Positions 1-12,077 are shown, counted from the stretch's first letter. The stretch is 64,000 nt of DNA from Liquidambar formosana (GCA_039720395.1 CM077833.1:906501-970500), one strand, 5' to 3'. Notes: a model not told the origin generated them from the letters alone. Made by a program: numbers and translations.

Positions 1-1189
1 ACCTATAGTGAAGTCCCCTTTTTGCTGCTGTAGAAAGTCCTCCTTCTCTTATGCACTGCTGGAAATTCCTTCCTTCAAACCTTCAAAAAAAGCTCCAGTC
101 CTCCTTCAAGCTCTCTCTCTCAATCTCTCACTCATAATTTAGGTTAAACTACCCTAAGGATGGTTGTCATGGCCTCCAAGTCTCAAAAATGCCTCCCAAA
201 GTGCTTTTTTAGTGCTGAAGTATAAGGGGGTATTTATAGGGTTTGAGGGAAAACCCTCAATGGTTGGGATTAAAACCCTAGGTGTTGATCCAAGGGCTCT
301 TAGAGGCCCCCTTGGGCCTCAGCTAGGTCAAATAGGGTTGAAAATAGGGTTAAATGGCGGTTGGAGGTGGACAAATCCGAGGAAATAGGAAGGGATCCGC
401 TTCAGCACTCGAAAAAGGAAAGTGGCTCGGGTGACCACCTGGGGCTGGGCGGCTAGCCGCCCAGGCCTGGGTGGTCACCCAAGGCCTTGTCATCTCTTGC
501 CTATTTCTGACCCTTTCGACTTCTAAATGTGTTTCAGGGCTCAAATCAACTCCGATTTTGACAAAACGAAAGCCAAAACGACCGTGTTTCGAAGGGGAAT
601 GTAATTTGAGTCACTTGAGGGTAAAAACCCTAGCCATGACTGCATGGTTAAGTCTTACAAAGGTGGTTAACCGCTATGCACCACCGTCGCTTAGCTTAGG
701 TATGCACACAAGGTCGCACCGAATGCTTTCCAATTCGAAATTCAACCTCCCTAAACGCATTTAGGGATGAAATTAAGACTAATTAAAGTCAAATGAATAG
801 TCATGGAGTGAAAATCATGAGCCAATTCGAGCTAACCCGAAATAGGTCTCTTAACCAACCTAAGCCATATTGAACCATTCTAATCCCGAACCATCAATTC
901 ATCAAATTGAACCCATAAATACCTCAAATGCATCCATATGAACTCCAATTGGCAACTTAGAGATCATTTCAAGGTCAAATGGAAAGTTTGTGACCAAAAA
1001 GACGATTATGCCTCTTAAGTCATAAAAGTTCTTATGAGCCCTCAAGATCAACTCCAAATCGAACCAAAATTCATACACATCATCCTCAAGACCCTAAAAA
1101 CTCAATGCAAAAGACTAGACTCAAACAGGAAACAAAAAAACACATGAAATGACAAACCCTAGCTAAGGTGGCAAAAATGGGGTGTGACA
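1..1189 (-). mobile_element. Partial LTR, family A, minus orientation
   Basis: Reverse complement of the first ~1.2 kb of the LTRs at 3848-7120 and 54013-57263. Its LTR 5' end (TGTCACACCCC read on the minus strand) is at 1189. The stretch includes the GC-rich palindrome (426-483), the TATA box (minus strand, 231-238) and part of the transcribed leader. The rest lies beyond the window start, so it could be a solo LTR or the end of a whole element. It abuts a decayed gypsy pol at 1190. Short open frames inside (for example 471-764) have no counterpart protein and are treated as chance. Confidence 0.9.
426..483. repeat. GC-rich palindrome, short form
   Basis: Arms CTCGGGTGACCACC and GGTGGTCACCC flank a GGCGGCTAGCCGCC core that is itself palindromic. 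It lies 188 bp from the TATA box of this LTR, the same spacing as in the other two family A LTRs. Confidence 0.85.
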
Positions 1190-2276
1190 CCATCCAAGGT
1201 TGAAGTTATTTTGAATTGGCCTAGACCTAGGAACGCGACTGAGATTCACAGTTTCCTAGGTTTGGCAGGTTATTATTGGAGATTCGTGGAAGGTTTCTCT
1301 AGTATTGCTGCCCCTCTTACGAGGTTAACCAAGAAATATTTTTCTTTTATTTAGGATGATGCTTGTGAAGAAGCATGTGAGGAGTTGAAGTCTTGTCTGA
1401 CATCTGCACCAATTTTGATTATTCTAACTAGTGGTTTGGGGTATAATGTGTATTGTGATGCATCCCTGAGTGGATTGGGATGTGTGCTGATGCAGACAGA
1501 GAGAGTTTTTGCATATGGTTCGAGGTAGTTGAAGCCATATGAGATGAATTATCCTACTCACGACTTAGACCTTACAGCTGTAGTGTTTGCACTTAAACTT
1601 TGGAGATGCTATTTGTATAGAGAGAAGTTTGAGGTCTTTTTTTACCACAAGAGTTTGAAGTATATCTTTGCCCAAAGGGACTTGAATCTCAGACAAAGGA
1701 GATGGGTGGAGTATTTGGAAGATTATGATTTTGAATTAAAGTATTACCCTAGGAAGGCTACTGTTATAGCAGATGCTTTGGGTAGGAAGTCTTGTGGGAC
1801 CTTGTATAGTATTTCTATTCACCATTAGAGGATAGTGAATGCTTTATGTGACCACAACTTGTTTGTTGGTGGTTTGGCAGGTAAGGAGTGTGTTTATAAT
1901 TTGGTGAGACCTTACCCTATTCCTAAGATTGTGAAAGCACAATATACAGATCCTAAGTTGGTGGATATCTGTGGTAGACTACTGAATGGTGAAGATGTAC
2001 CTGGATGGACTATAGATCCAAATAGAGGTATAAGGTACCAGAATTGACTTGTAGTTCCATATAATGAGAAGATTAAGGAAGAAGTTCTTAGTCTTGCTCA
2101 CAGATCGAAGTTTTCTATTAAACCTAGTAATAATAAGATGTATAGAGACTTGAAGAGGCAGTTCTAGTGGAAAGGTATGAAGTGTGACGTGGCAAGGTTT
2201 GTTGCTAAATGTTACATGTGTCAACACGTTAAAGCTGACCATAGGAAGCCTTTTGGGCAGTTGCAGCCTTTACCAC
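1190..2276 (+). pseudogene. Decayed Ty3/gypsy pol (RT end, RNase H, integrase zinc finger)
   Basis: Translation in shifting frames gives the end of a gypsy reverse transcriptase ([13 protein letters not shown], ~1245), an RNase H region (YCDASLSGLGCVLMQ, ~1450; the [12 protein letters not shown] and IADALGRKS stretch, ~1700-1790) and the start of an integrase zinc-binding domain (KCYMCQH, ~2210). Several stops interrupt it, for example near 1352, 1527 and 2045. This organisation is unlike the Tat/Ogre pols elsewhere in the window and resembles a chromovirus (Tekay/Del-like) by recollection of the family. It is cut on the left by a minus-strand LTR A and on the right by LTR D. It is the oldest layer visible here and cannot encode a protein. 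Confidence 0.85.
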
Positions 2277-2877
2277 TGTAAACACCCCATTTTCACCCCC
2301 ATAAGTTCATTGTAGCATTTGGTTAGGTTTAGAAGCATTTGGGAGTCCCTAAGCCTTAAAGGACACTTTTGCTTTTTTAAGCCTTAGGAGGATAGGTCAT
2401 CATTGCACGCATATTTTTGTCTCATTGTTGAGTCCCATCACTTTGCATTTAGTTTCTAGGATCATTTTGAATATGTATGTCAAATTTGGTTCAATTCCAG
2501 ATAGATTTAGATAGTTAATTAGAACTTTTGCGACTTGAAGCGTAATTTCGTCTTTTACTTCGTATATTTTCCAATTGATCCCGAAACTTGTTCTGGATTG
2601 TTCCATTAATCTTAAAATGATGTAATGAGCCTAATTGAAGTGCCAATTTAATTATTGAATAGGTTTTGAATTGATTCACCATATTACCCTATGGCTAATT
2701 AACCCTTTTTTCGATTAATCACTTTATGAAAACTCAACCACTTGACCATGGTTAGAGATTTTTGGTTCAAGAATATTCTAGGCTTATTCTACATCGAATC
2801 CTTGAAATTTTGGCTCTTGAATAACTTAAATCGGAGTTAATTTGAAGAAGATATGGCTGTTTTAAGTAAGAAACCTG

Positions 2878-2916
<39 letters not shown>
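2878..2916. repeat. Poly-A tract (39 bp)
   Basis: An uninterrupted A run within LTR D. It creates a spurious poly-Phe frame on the minus strand. No target duplication or LINE/SINE body flanks it, so it is read as a simple repeat. Confidence 0.95.
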
Positions 2917-2919
<3 letters not shown>

Positions 2920-2945
2920 AAAACCAGGTGAAATAGAGGCTTGGC

Positions 2946-3002
2946 CTCGGGTGACCGATTGGGTCAACCGGTCCAACCAGTTGGGCCAACCAGTCACTCG
3001 AG
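2946..3002. repeat. Palindrome in LTR D related to the GC-rich palindrome
   Basis: Outer arms CTCGGGTGAC and GTCACTCGAG pair with one G-T wobble. The interior differs from that in LTR A (GGTCAACCGGTCCAACC type). It ends 197 bp before the TATA box, close to the 188 bp seen in LTR A. Confidence 0.65.
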
Positions 3003-3198
3003 ACCCTGCATCTATTTTCCCCTATTTTCAAGGAAACGTGTTTTGAGCTCTTTTACTCCGAATTTCCTTATTCCAAAAGTGTTTTATACCTATTGGGAGG
3101 TGGTTTTGGGTTGTCCAACATTTATGGGAGTTAATAATAGCCTTAGATTGGTTTTATGGTGAATTAATCTCAACCATTGGTTCATATGGTTAGTTAGC

Positions 3199-3206
3199 TA
3201 TAAATA
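3199..3206 (+). promoter_or_regulatory. TATA box of LTR D
   Basis: TATAAATA, matching the TATA boxes of LTR A and B in sequence and in relative position within the LTR. It is followed by a GA-rich stretch typical of the start of the transcribed region. Confidence 0.7.
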
Positions 3207-4554
3207 AAGGCTCATTCATCAGCATAGAGGACTTTTGACACTTCATATTCACTAGAGAGAGAGGGAGAACGAGTTTGCACACACCCATATCACTTGGAGG
3301 AGCCTTTCTACTGCAATTTTGAAGAGGAACTAGAAGGCAATCAAGCCCAACAAGAAGGAAGAACGCAGCGAAAAAGACTTTTGCTTTGTCGTAAGTATCT
3401 TTATTCTCTTCTTACGATTCCTTCTTCCTCTACTCCATTCTCTGCATAGTTATGGCTTAGTATTAAATTAGGAATTATATATAATCCATATTTTAGAGTG
3501 TATATGATTCAAGTATGATGTAAAAGCATGCTAGTGGAGTAGGATTGTGAATTGTTTGCTGATAGGATAGTTTTTCTCTTTAGGATAGGGGTACGTGTTA
3601 CCCAGAAAATTAGTTGATGTGTTTAGGCCATTTTCTCTTCATGGTTCAATTATATGCTTGATTTTAAGCATCTTTTGTATAAGCCACTTGCTGTGTAAGT
3701 TTCATCTTCATAGGTGTATGGATTATTATCCTTTTAGAGTATAATTATCGTCATTAGAGGGTGAGGTTGTGCATAGATGCTTTTTGGAATGTGTTTAACT
3801 GCGCTATGAGTTTATTTGCATTCTTAGACATATATTTTACGTAGGATTGTCACACCCCATTTTTGCCACCTTAGCTAGGGTTTGTCATTGCATGTGTCTT
3901 TTTGTTTCCTTTTTGAGTCTAGTCTTTTGCATTGAGTTTCTAGGGTCCTAAGGATGGTGTGTATGAATTTTGGTTCGATTTGGAGTTGATCTTGAGGGTT
4001 AATAAGAACTTTTGTGATTTGAGGGGCATAATCGTCTTTTTGGTCACAAACTTTCCATTTGACCTTGAAATGATCTCCCAGTTGCCAATTGGAGTTCATA
4101 TGGTTGTATTTGAGGTATTTGTGGGTTCAATTCGATGAATTGAAGGATCAGGATTAGAATGGCTCAGCAAGGCTCAGGTTGGCTAAGAGACCTACTTCGG
4201 ATTAGCCCGAATTGGTTCATGATTTTCACTCTATGACTACTCATTCAACCTTGATTAGTCTTAATTTCATTCCCAAATGTGTTTAGGGAGGTTGAATTTC
4301 GAATTAGAAAGCATTCGGTGCGACCCTATGTGCATACCTAAGCTAAGCGATGGTGAGGCATAGCGGTTAACCACCTTTGTAGGACCCAACCATGCAACCA
4401 TGGCTAGGGTTTCTTGCCCTCAAGTCACTCAAATTACATTCCCCTTCGAAACACGGTCGTTTTGGCTTTCGTTTCGTCAAAATTGGAGTTGATTTGAGCC
4501 CTGAAACACATTTGGAAGTCGAAGGAGTCAAAATAGGGCATAAGATGACATGGC

Positions 4555-4634
4555 CTCGGGTGACCACCCAGGCCTGGGTGGCTAGCCGCCTGGGCCCAGG
4601 CGGCTAGCCGCCCAGCCCCAGGTGGTCACCCGAG
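4555..4634. repeat. GC-rich palindrome, long 80-bp form
   Basis: Outer arms CTCGGGTGACCACC / GGTGGTCACCCGAG. The interior has two GGC-TAG-CC type palindromic cores separated by CCGCCTGGGCCCAGGCGG, itself a perfect palindrome. The 80 bases are identical to those at 21062-21141 although the flanks are unrelated. It ends 188 bp upstream of the LTR TATA box. Confidence 0.9.
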
Positions 4635-4821
4635 CCACTTTCCTTTTTTGAGCTTTGACGCGGCTCCCTCCCTATTTCCTCGGACTTGCTCGCCTCCAAC
4701 CGCCATTTAACCCTAATTTCAGCCCTATTTGACCTATTTGAGCCCCAAACGAACCTCTAAGAGCCCTTGGATCAATCCCTAGGGTTTTAATCCCAACCAT
4801 TGAGGGTTTTCCCTCAATCCC

Positions 4822-4829
4822 TATAAATA
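4822..4829 (+). promoter_or_regulatory. TATA box of the Ogre-1 5' LTR
   Basis: TATAAATA in a CCC-flanked context, identical in the 3' LTR (54965-54972) and in the minus-strand copy (231-238). Transcription of the element probably starts about 30 bp downstream. Confidence 0.8.
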
Positions 4830-6567
4830 CCCCCTTATACTTCAGCAACGGGGGAGGCAATTTCTGAAGTGTGAGGCATGTGTGAGACTTGGAGGCTATG
4901 GCAGCCATCCTTAGGGTAGTTTAACCTATATTTTGAGTGAGAGAGTGAGAGAGAGAGCTTGAAGGAAGGCTGGAGCTTTGCTTGAAGGCTTGAAGGAAGG
5001 AATTTCCAGCAGTACAACAAGAGGAGGAGGACTCTCTACAGCAGCAAAAGGGGACTTCACCATAGGTATACCTCTTCCCCTTTCTCTCTTTCATTCAAAT
5101 TAGGGTTTTTGCATAGGATAGCATTCTTCTATTAGTTAGTATGCATGATTAGGATAATATTCATGGGCTGTTTAGTATGCTAGGATGCTATTCCATGTAA
5201 TTTACTGCATGTTTGGGACTTTAGGGTTTCCTTAGTGCTGAAATTGGTTTTCTACATGAAATAACACTTTTGCATATTGAAGCTTGTGTTTTTATTGTGT
5301 TTTGCTACTTCTATTAGTTAGTATGCATGATTAGGATAATGTTTATGGGCTGTTTAGTATCCTAGGATGCTGTTCCATGTGATTTAATGCATGTTTTCAA
5401 TTCTAGGGTTTCTCTTGTGCTGAAATTAGGTTTTTACTTAGAATAGCTATATTTCATGTGCAAGCTTGTGTTTGTATTATGTGTTGATGCTTCTAGTGAT
5501 TAATATGCATGATTAGGATGATGTCCATGATGAGTTTTGCATGATTTGGAGTTATTTTATGTGATTTTGAGCACAATTGTGATTCTAGGGTTTCATTCAT
5601 CCTTGTATTAGGAAAGTTGCATATAGCATGATAGCTTAGGGTTTTTCTTTGTGTTTTCTTCATAGTTGATATATATGTGCTGCATATTTGATAACTATGA
5701 TATTTTTGAGCATTCACATAGTTGGTTTTAGGGTCTTTATGCATGTCATGGTTCTAGGATCAAATTAGGGTTTATTGTTGTTCACTATTTATGTTGTTTG
5801 CATGCTTAGTGGATGAACATAGGCTTTAATTCAATTCTGTCCAGATTTTTTTTATTACCTTAAAAATGATGTTTTTGCATAGATAGTAGTGGATTTTAGG
5901 GTTTAATGCATGTCATTGCATATAGGATTGAATTAGGGTTCTTATTAGCTTATGATTCATGTTGTTTGCATGACTTATGGTTGATTTTAAGCTCTATTTC
6001 AATTCTGTCCAGATCTATTTAATGGCTTTAATGATGAGTTTTGAGCATGTGTTTGCTTATGTTTAAGCATGATAATGGCTTGATTTGGAATCTAGCTTGG
6101 TTGGTTGGTATTTTGGTATGTTTTGCATGGAAATTGCAGGTACTTTGACAGGTACAACAGGTGCAACTACCCCACCAATGTGGGGTGGTTATTTTGGCTA
6201 TTGTGAGATGAAATCTTACAAATAAGGTAATTACCCTATGCAATAGGGTGGTTATTTTGACAGGTTGCTTTTGCTTAAGGTAAGTAGGGTATGAGGGTGC
6301 CCCAATTCACCCTTCTTTCCTTTCCTTGAAACTTTCCCTTTCTCCCCCCTAGGGTTGTTTCCTAATAGAGGGGTATGGTAGATTCTATAGTATCCTTTCA
6401 TTAAAAAGATACCTTTTAAATCAAAGTTTCCGTCTTTATTGAATTCCATATTTACCAAAAATCTTTTGAGAATAATTTATTTTGGAAACTTACCATGTTT
6501 TACATGAAAGGAAACTTAGGGTTTACCATAGGCCTTGATTAGGTTATAACCCTATTCCCTTTCGAAC

Positions 6568-6658
6568 TACGTGGACTTTGATCCATGTATTTCCATACAT
6601 GGTACGTAGGCGCTCTTCGTGAGGTTCAAGTCCGCCCTAGGATACTAAGTATCCTAGG
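6568..6658 (+). other. Structured R/U5 stem-loop cluster in LTR A
   Basis: Two nested inverted repeats form one hairpin: CTACGT (6568-6573) with ACGTAG (6604-6609), enclosing CCATGTAT / ATACATGG around TTCC. GGACTT (6573-6578) can alternatively pair with AAGTCC (6628-6633). A separate hairpin follows, CCTAGGATAC-TAA-GTATCCTAGG (6636-6658). The same layout occurs in LTR B and LTR D with compensating or wobble changes. It lies well downstream of the TATA box, so it should be present in the element RNA. Confidence 0.75.
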
Positions 6659-7120
6659 TTTTCTCCCCTCCCTCTTTCTTTTTCTGTTTTTCTTTAATTT
6701 ACTTGACTATATGGATGAATGAATGAATGATATGCATGCTGTCTTGTGATGATAATTGTTGATTTGTGTGTGATTAAGACTTTGATTTAGCCCAATTAAA
6801 TTAAGAGACCGTTTAGGGCAATATGGGTGCCTATAGGCTTTGCCTAGAACCTTCCCATATCGTAACTTAGCCTCCGAATCCCCGATCTCTCTGGTTTCCA
6901 AAAGACTTTTTGCCTTACCATTTTTAAATACGGTGTCAATCTTTTGTTTTCCTAAAACAAAAACTGTTTTTTAGGGTTTTCCTTGTTTCCTTTAAAAAAT
7001 AAGGTGGCAACTCCTTTCCTTTTCCAAACCCATTCGTGGGCCCTCTCTCCTGGGTCCACAGACTAGCGACTTTTAAACCCTCCTGTAAACCCCCTTGTGG
7101 GCCTCTTTTTAGGGTTCACA

Positions 7121-7144
7121 GAATTGGCGACTCCACTGGGGAGT
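7121..7144 (+). other. Primer binding site of Ogre-1
   Basis: TTGGCGACTCCACTGGGGA begins three bases after the LTR. Its complement ends ...GGAGTCGCCA, fitting the 3' end of a plant tRNA-Arg, which is the primer reported for Ogre elements; the tRNA identity is from memory. Ogre-2 has the same site. Confidence 0.85.
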
Positions 7145-7867
7145 TGTGGGTTAGACTCTATACGATTTGATTGGGCTAAGTTAATTTCTTTTGTTTAATT
7201 AAAATCAATCACATTGCATTCGTTTGATTGTGTGCTTTCATTTACTGCATTGTGTGCGCAAATTCTTGCATGTTAGGATCGATGTCCCTTGCCACTGACG
7301 GGCCTAGCCTCAACCTTGGTTTTCCTGATTCCATGAGTTGGGGCGAAAGCTCTCAACCTCTCTTGCCAAGTACCCTTGGGCTTGCCCTTGGGTATATTAA
7401 ATGAGTTAATCACGTACTGCTGGACCCACGCGGCGTTCCTGATGCCACATGTGGTTAGGTATAAAGATTGCTCAAGCAAGTGAAGGACCCCAGCCTACCC
7501 TTATCATTAGTCCATATAGACAGACTTATAGGGCACTATGGTTTCACCCTTATGCACCCACATTGTTTGTAATGATATCATGACCGTGTTTGTGATGTGC
7601 TTAATGGAAAATTAATAGAGAACCTTTGCACCCTATATCCTTAATACGTACCTTTCACCCATGACCCTTGTAAAGGTAATTGAATCGGAAGGGACTAATT
7701 GAGTATATATGGCGTGAAGTCATTGGGACAAATATGGAAGCCTAGGACATACCCTTAGGATGAGAGACTGATTGTTCCCTTTCATAGAGGAGTGAGAAGA
7801 CGTACTGGCTTGGATCCGCGACCAGCAAGGGCGCTTAGTGAAGATTGATTCCACTAACCAGTCAGAT
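7145..7867 (+). other. Ogre-1 untranslated leader
   Basis: About 720 bp between PBS and the gag ATG, alignable with 27347-28200 of Ogre-2 and 58767-59200 of element 0. No extra ORF precedes gag, unlike the ORF1 described for legume Ogres. Conserved phrases include a small hairpin TTGCT-CAA-GCAA near 7468. Such leaders often hold packaging signals; nothing here proves it. Confidence 0.7.
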
Positions 7868-8900
7868 ATGGCCGACGAAGCAACTAGTGAAGGGGGTTTT
7901 GATGTTAAGACTTGTTTGAAGGCTATCATGACCAAGCTTGATTACACCACCGATGTATCCGAGAGAGCATTGAAAATGGCCCAAGATATCCAACATAAGA
8001 TGTCCGAACCCGAACAGAATAATGGCCGTACCCCGGGGGATAACACCGAAAATGGGACCAGTCTGGAGAAGGCACTAAGACCAATGATGGGGGAAGCACT
8101 AAGACCAAGGGGAATGAATCACCTGAAGTTTTTAACCTAGAAGGGGGAAGTAAGGGGAAGACCTCTGATACAGACTCTGTGTTGGCTAGTAAGGTAGAAT
8201 CCTTGGAGAGAACTATAAAGGGAATCCGTAGGACAGATGACATGGTGGATGTACGTACCCTATCTTTGTTTCCTCAAGCTCGTATTCCACTACAATTTAA
8301 GATGCCCGAATTAGAAAAGTTTGATGGAACGGGTTGCCCTAAGACCCATTTGAAGATGTATGTGCGAGCTATGCACCCTCGAGGAGCAACAGATGAACTC
8401 TTGGCCCAAATGTTCCATGAAACCTTAGCCACCTCTGCCTTAAAGTGGTTCCTAGTGTTGGATGAGAATAGAACCCGAACTTGGGAGGACATATGCAACG
8501 AGTTTTCAGAGCACTACAAGTACAACACTAAGGTGGATGTCACAAGAAGGGACCTAGAGACTACAAAACAAGGGGCTAATGAGACTTTTTCCGCTTTCAT
8601 TATAAGGTGGAGGCAAAAGGCCTCGAAAATAGCAGATAGACCGAATGAGGAAGATCAAATTCAGTTGGTGGTTAAGAACCTATTGCCGGTGTATCACAAG
8701 CACCTCTTTGCTCACTACTTCCCTAATTTCAAGGCTCTTATCGGAGCAGGTACACAAGTTGAGGATGCCATTGCCGATGGGTCAATCAAGACAGAAGAAG
8801 TCCAAAAGAGCCGCAGGCCGAACTTTGCTGGGAAAAACAATGCCGAGGTCAATGCCATAGCCCAACCCATTCAACCTATCTCCCTAAATGACACCAACCC
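7868..8900 (+). pseudogene. Ogre-1 gag, N-terminal part
   Basis: The likely start is the ATG at 7868 (MADEATSEGG), because Ogre-2 has the same MADE start at 28201 and the upstream frame is closed by a stop at 7793. A frameshift near 8040-8075 moves the reading from the 7868 frame to the frame open from about 8044 to the insertion. The core is a retrotransposon gag capsid domain: FKMPELEKFDGTGCPKTHLK, the TLATSALKWF stretch, WEDICNEFSEHY and a conserved run up to NLLPVYHKHLF. The solo copia LTR at 8901 cuts the gene. Gag normally forms the virus-like particle in the cytoplasm. Confidence 0.9.
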
Positions 8901-10559
8901 TATTAGGATTATGCCCTAGAGCCAATCATAGAGATGATTGTTTAGGGATTAGGAACAATCATTTGATTTCATTTATGTATGTCACATTTATTATCGATTT
9001 AATAAAAGGGCTTATTCTATTATGTTTATATGCATCATTTATATTTACATAATATGTCCATGGAGTTAGAGTTGAGAATATGGAATTACAAAGAGTTGTA
9101 ATTTTGAGATTGTAGATATATCTCTGTACTAAACTCCTAAAGCATTCCTAGTTGAAGGTTCACTATGATGGACAATAATGAACCATAGGACTAGCACTTG
9201 TTAGGTTGACTCTATAGGAGGATAGCTAGTCTCAAGCTATTTGTGTGGAGACACTACAACCAATAAGTGGGTGCCTATTACGAGAATTGGTACACTGAAT
9301 GTGACCAAAGATATGAGATAAACTGAATGGAGTTTTATCCTGCCTGTCAATCAGTTTCTCATTGTTATAGTGGTACAAGTAATCCTTAGACCTGAGACAC
9401 CATAGTTGTCTTATGCATATAGCTTTAGAAGTTTGATAACACTAAGTGCAAATCCTATTCAGGGGTTTGCAAAGGTGTTCATTGGCCCTACTGCTATGTG
9501 TATGAAGGCATGTGAGTGATCAACAAGGGATCCATCACTCTCAGGAAAAAGAGAGAGAATGTCTCATATAGCATTCATAATATAACTCATTAAATCCATG
9601 GCCATGGTAGGATGAATATGAAAAGAGTTTCATGAGTTCATCAATGAGTTGATATCTATGAATGAGTATAAAGTAATTGAACTAGGGACTTGACAGACTT
9701 CCATGTCCTATTAGTTCAATTGGAGACATTGTGTTGAAGGAAGGATGTAATTGTAACCTATAAACTATAACAGAAGGGTTCTTTGTAAATGACTATTCAC
9801 CTCATTAAGGACCACACCATGAGCCATATGCTAGGTGTTACTCATGGTTAGTAGAAGCCCTAATTGATATAAGTGAGTTATAATCAATTAGGGAATTGGA
9901 AGGAGTTCCAATTAGACCCTAAATGGAAAGAGTTCCATTGTGCACACCTCGTGCTATTCCTACTACTTAATGATGTGAACCCAATGGGTCACACACTGAT
10001 CATGCAAGAAGGGCTTTAAAGTCTATGAGAGAAAGGGTTTTAGTGAATAAAGAATAGTTCTTTATAGGCCTATTTGTATTTGATACAAATAATAGGGGTT
10101 AATGTGCAATTAAGTGTAATTACACATAACCCTATTAGGGTTTCTTCCCCATGGCCAGCCCCCTTTAGTGGGCTGCCTATATAAGTCACACTTATGTGTG
10201 ACATGGCATAAGAGGCTTGCACAAAAAACCCTAGCCGTCCAGCCCCTTGGAGGCTCTCTTCTCTCTCTCTCTCTTCTCCACCTCTAGCAACAACAAAGAA
10301 GAAGAAAGAAAAGGCTTGAAGCACTAGCTAGGTGTGGATACCGTTGGAGGCAGCACACTTGGGCTGCTCATTCACCGCTGTCCGGAGTAGAAGCTTGGAG
10401 CAAAACGGAGAAGAAAAAAATCTTGTAAGTGTTCTAACCCTCTTCGTAGTTAGGGTTTGATTTTGTGTTATGCATAGTTAGATTCATGGGATTGGGAATC
10501 GTAGGAAAAATTTTTATATTCTGCACTTCTATTTTTCCCTCTTTGTTCGATTCCCAACA
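8901..10559 (+). mobile_element. Solo copia LTR in Ogre-1 gag
   Basis: 1659 bp, closely related to the copia LTRs at 29521-31190 and 37627-39296. It is flanked by a perfect 5-bp duplication AACCC (8896-8900, 10560-10564). The first two bases are TA instead of TG, a probable later mutation; the end is intact (CCCAACA). A TATA-like TATATAA lies near 10180. No internal copia sequence is present, so this is the product of LTR-LTR recombination. An open frame on the minus strand at 10070-10324 has no family match and is treated as chance. Confidence 0.95.
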
Positions 10560-10564
10560 AACCC

Positions 10565-11567
10565 ACCTCGCCAATTCACCGAGCTGCATATGCCACTTGA
10601 GAAAGTACTTGAAAAGCTAAAAAGCCGAGGCCTGTTGAAACCTCTCGATCCAAGACCACCACCAAACCCATTGCCTAAGAGCTACAATGAGAATGAATAT
10701 TGCAAATTCCACCAAGCCAAAGGCCACTCAACCAGCCGTTGTTATCGCCTTAGGCATGAGATCCAGGACTTACTTGACAAACAAATCATCTCACCACCAA
10801 CTCTACCAAATCGCCCAAATGTTACCCAAAATCCACTTCCCTCTCATAATTCATCCAACTCCATAAATGCCATTGAAGCCGACCCATCTCGACCTTGCCT
10901 ACCCATAAGACAATACACTCCATTACCCATGTCCTTGACCCAAGCCTTTTACCAATGCTGCAACCAAGGCCTTATCATACCTCACCCTCCAAAGCCAAGA
11001 CTCCAAACACCCCATCAATATTGCCAATACCATGGTATACCCGGCCATGACACTGAGGACTGTGCTATGTTGAGAAAGGTTGTTCAAGACCTCGTCGATC
11101 AAAAGACCCTACAATTGCCAAAGAAGTCTATCCAACAGCAGTTGAAAGAGAGGTATGAAGCAGGAGACCCTCAAGTGGGGCTATTAGGAGAACCTTCGGG
11201 GAAATTTGATTACTATGTGCTTTATCCTGATCCATTGCCAAATGAGCCCATAATTCCTACGGGCTGGGATGATATACCTGAGGAGGTACAAATGGAGGAC
11301 ATTGATATGATTGAATGGGATGACCTAATGGGTGAAACAAATGAGATTGATGATATATGGGCTAGTGATGAAGAAGTTGACCACATGACAAGAGGGGGCC
11401 GCCATTTCAAGCCTCCTCACTTGGAATCTGATAATCCACTAGGTGAGTTAGATAAGCGCCTTGATGTGCAAGAAGAAGAGGATGAAGTACTCCGACAGTT
11501 GAAGAAGACCAATGCCAATATCACCATATGGGGCTTGCTTATGGCCTCCCACAAACACAGATAGACA
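10565..11567 (+). pseudogene. Ogre-1 gag, C-terminal part with two atypical zinc knuckles
   Basis: Continues gag after the copia LTR. Two nucleic-acid-binding knuckles are visible with C-X2-H-X4-H-X4-C spacing: CKFHQAKGHSTSRC (~10700) and CQYHGIPGHDTEDC (~11020), each followed by a similar helix (RHEIQDLLD, RKVVQDLVD). Classical retroviral knuckles are C-X2-C-X4-H-X4-C, so the second ligand is His here. The tail is acidic (WDDIPEEVQMEDIDMIEWDD). The frame ends at TAG (11562-11564) where Ogre-2 has CAG, so gag and protease were one polyprotein before this change. Confidence 0.9.
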
Positions 11568-12077
11568 GTGTTGAAGTTGTTAAACCAGATACAGGTTCCG
11601 GTTGATTTGTCTCCTGAGGGATTGGTGAATCTAGTAAACCCTGCTCCGAAGAACTCCACTATAGTGTTTACAGAGGCTGACTTACCTAAAAGTGGGCCAA
11701 GCCACTCCCAAGCCTTATATATAACTGTTGACACCATGGGGAAGAGGGTTCCCACAGTTTTGATTGATAATGGTTCCGCACTGAATGTATGTCCCTTGAG
11801 AACTGCAACTGTTCTAGGCTTGGGGCCCACTGATTTCACTCCATCTGGGCAGACAGTGAGGGCGTATGATAATACCCGTAGAGAAGTAATTGGGGTAATC
11901 ACTTTACCTTTAATCATGGGACCCACGGAGTTCAGAGTGGAGTTTCAAGTCTTGGATGTACCGTCATGCTTTAATCTGTTATTGGGAAGGCCTTGGATTC
12001 ATCCTGCTGGGGCTGTACCATTATCATTGCACCAAAAGGTAAAGTTCCCACATGAGGGAGCCATTGTCACGCTTTAA
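11568..12077 (+). pseudogene. Ogre-1 aspartic protease
   Basis: Retropepsin-like domain. The catalytic motif reads LIDNGSALNV (~11760), the D-N-G-S form common in Tat elements instead of DTG/DSG. A hydrophobic flap region and LLLGRPWIH (~11980) follow. The role is to cleave the Gag-Pol polyprotein, acting as a dimer. The frame is bounded by two nonsense changes: TAG at 11562 before it and TAA at 12075 after it, both CAG/CAA in Ogre-2. The 510-bp stretch is otherwise open. Confidence 0.9.

Larger units (their letters stand above)
2277..3847 (+). mobile_element. LTR D of element 0, left part
   Basis: Starts TGTAAACACCCCATTTT and is recognisably but distantly related to LTR A and LTR B: the same order of motifs recurs, such as a fixed run near 2440 (TTTCTAGGAT) and a stretch on silencing-type spacing to the TATA. 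It holds a poly-A tract, a palindrome and a TATA box. It is interrupted at 3847 by Ogre-1 (TSD AGGAT at 3843-3847 and 57264-57268) and continues to 58744, so the whole LTR is about 3.05 kb. It was inserted into the decayed pol; the expected target duplication would begin as ACCAC at 2272, but its partner lies outside the window. Confidence 0.8.
3848..7120 (+). mobile_element. 5' LTR of Ogre-1 (family A)
   Basis: TGTCACACCCC ... GGTTCACA, 3273 bp. It contains the 80-bp palindrome (4555-4634), a TATA box (4822), a GA-rich leader, a long AT-rich region with repeated GCATGATTAGG-like phrases (5100-5800) and the structured R/U5 cluster (6568-6658). The most visible difference from the 3' LTR is a 22-bp indel inside the palindrome. 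No convincing protein is encoded. Confidence 0.95.

Noticed and set aside
471..764. 97-codon frame in the minus-strand LTR A as a gene
   Set aside because: It crosses the palindrome and TATA-proximal LTR sequence; the equivalent frames in the other LTR A copies differ in length and frame.
2767..2997. Poly-Phe open frame on the minus strand
   Set aside because: It is the reading of a poly-A tract in LTR D; no start context or conserved domain.
7273..7479. Minus-strand frame shared by both Ogre leaders (27444-27692) as an antisense gene
   Set aside because: Conservation is explained by the conserved leader; lengths differ and no domain or promoter was seen.
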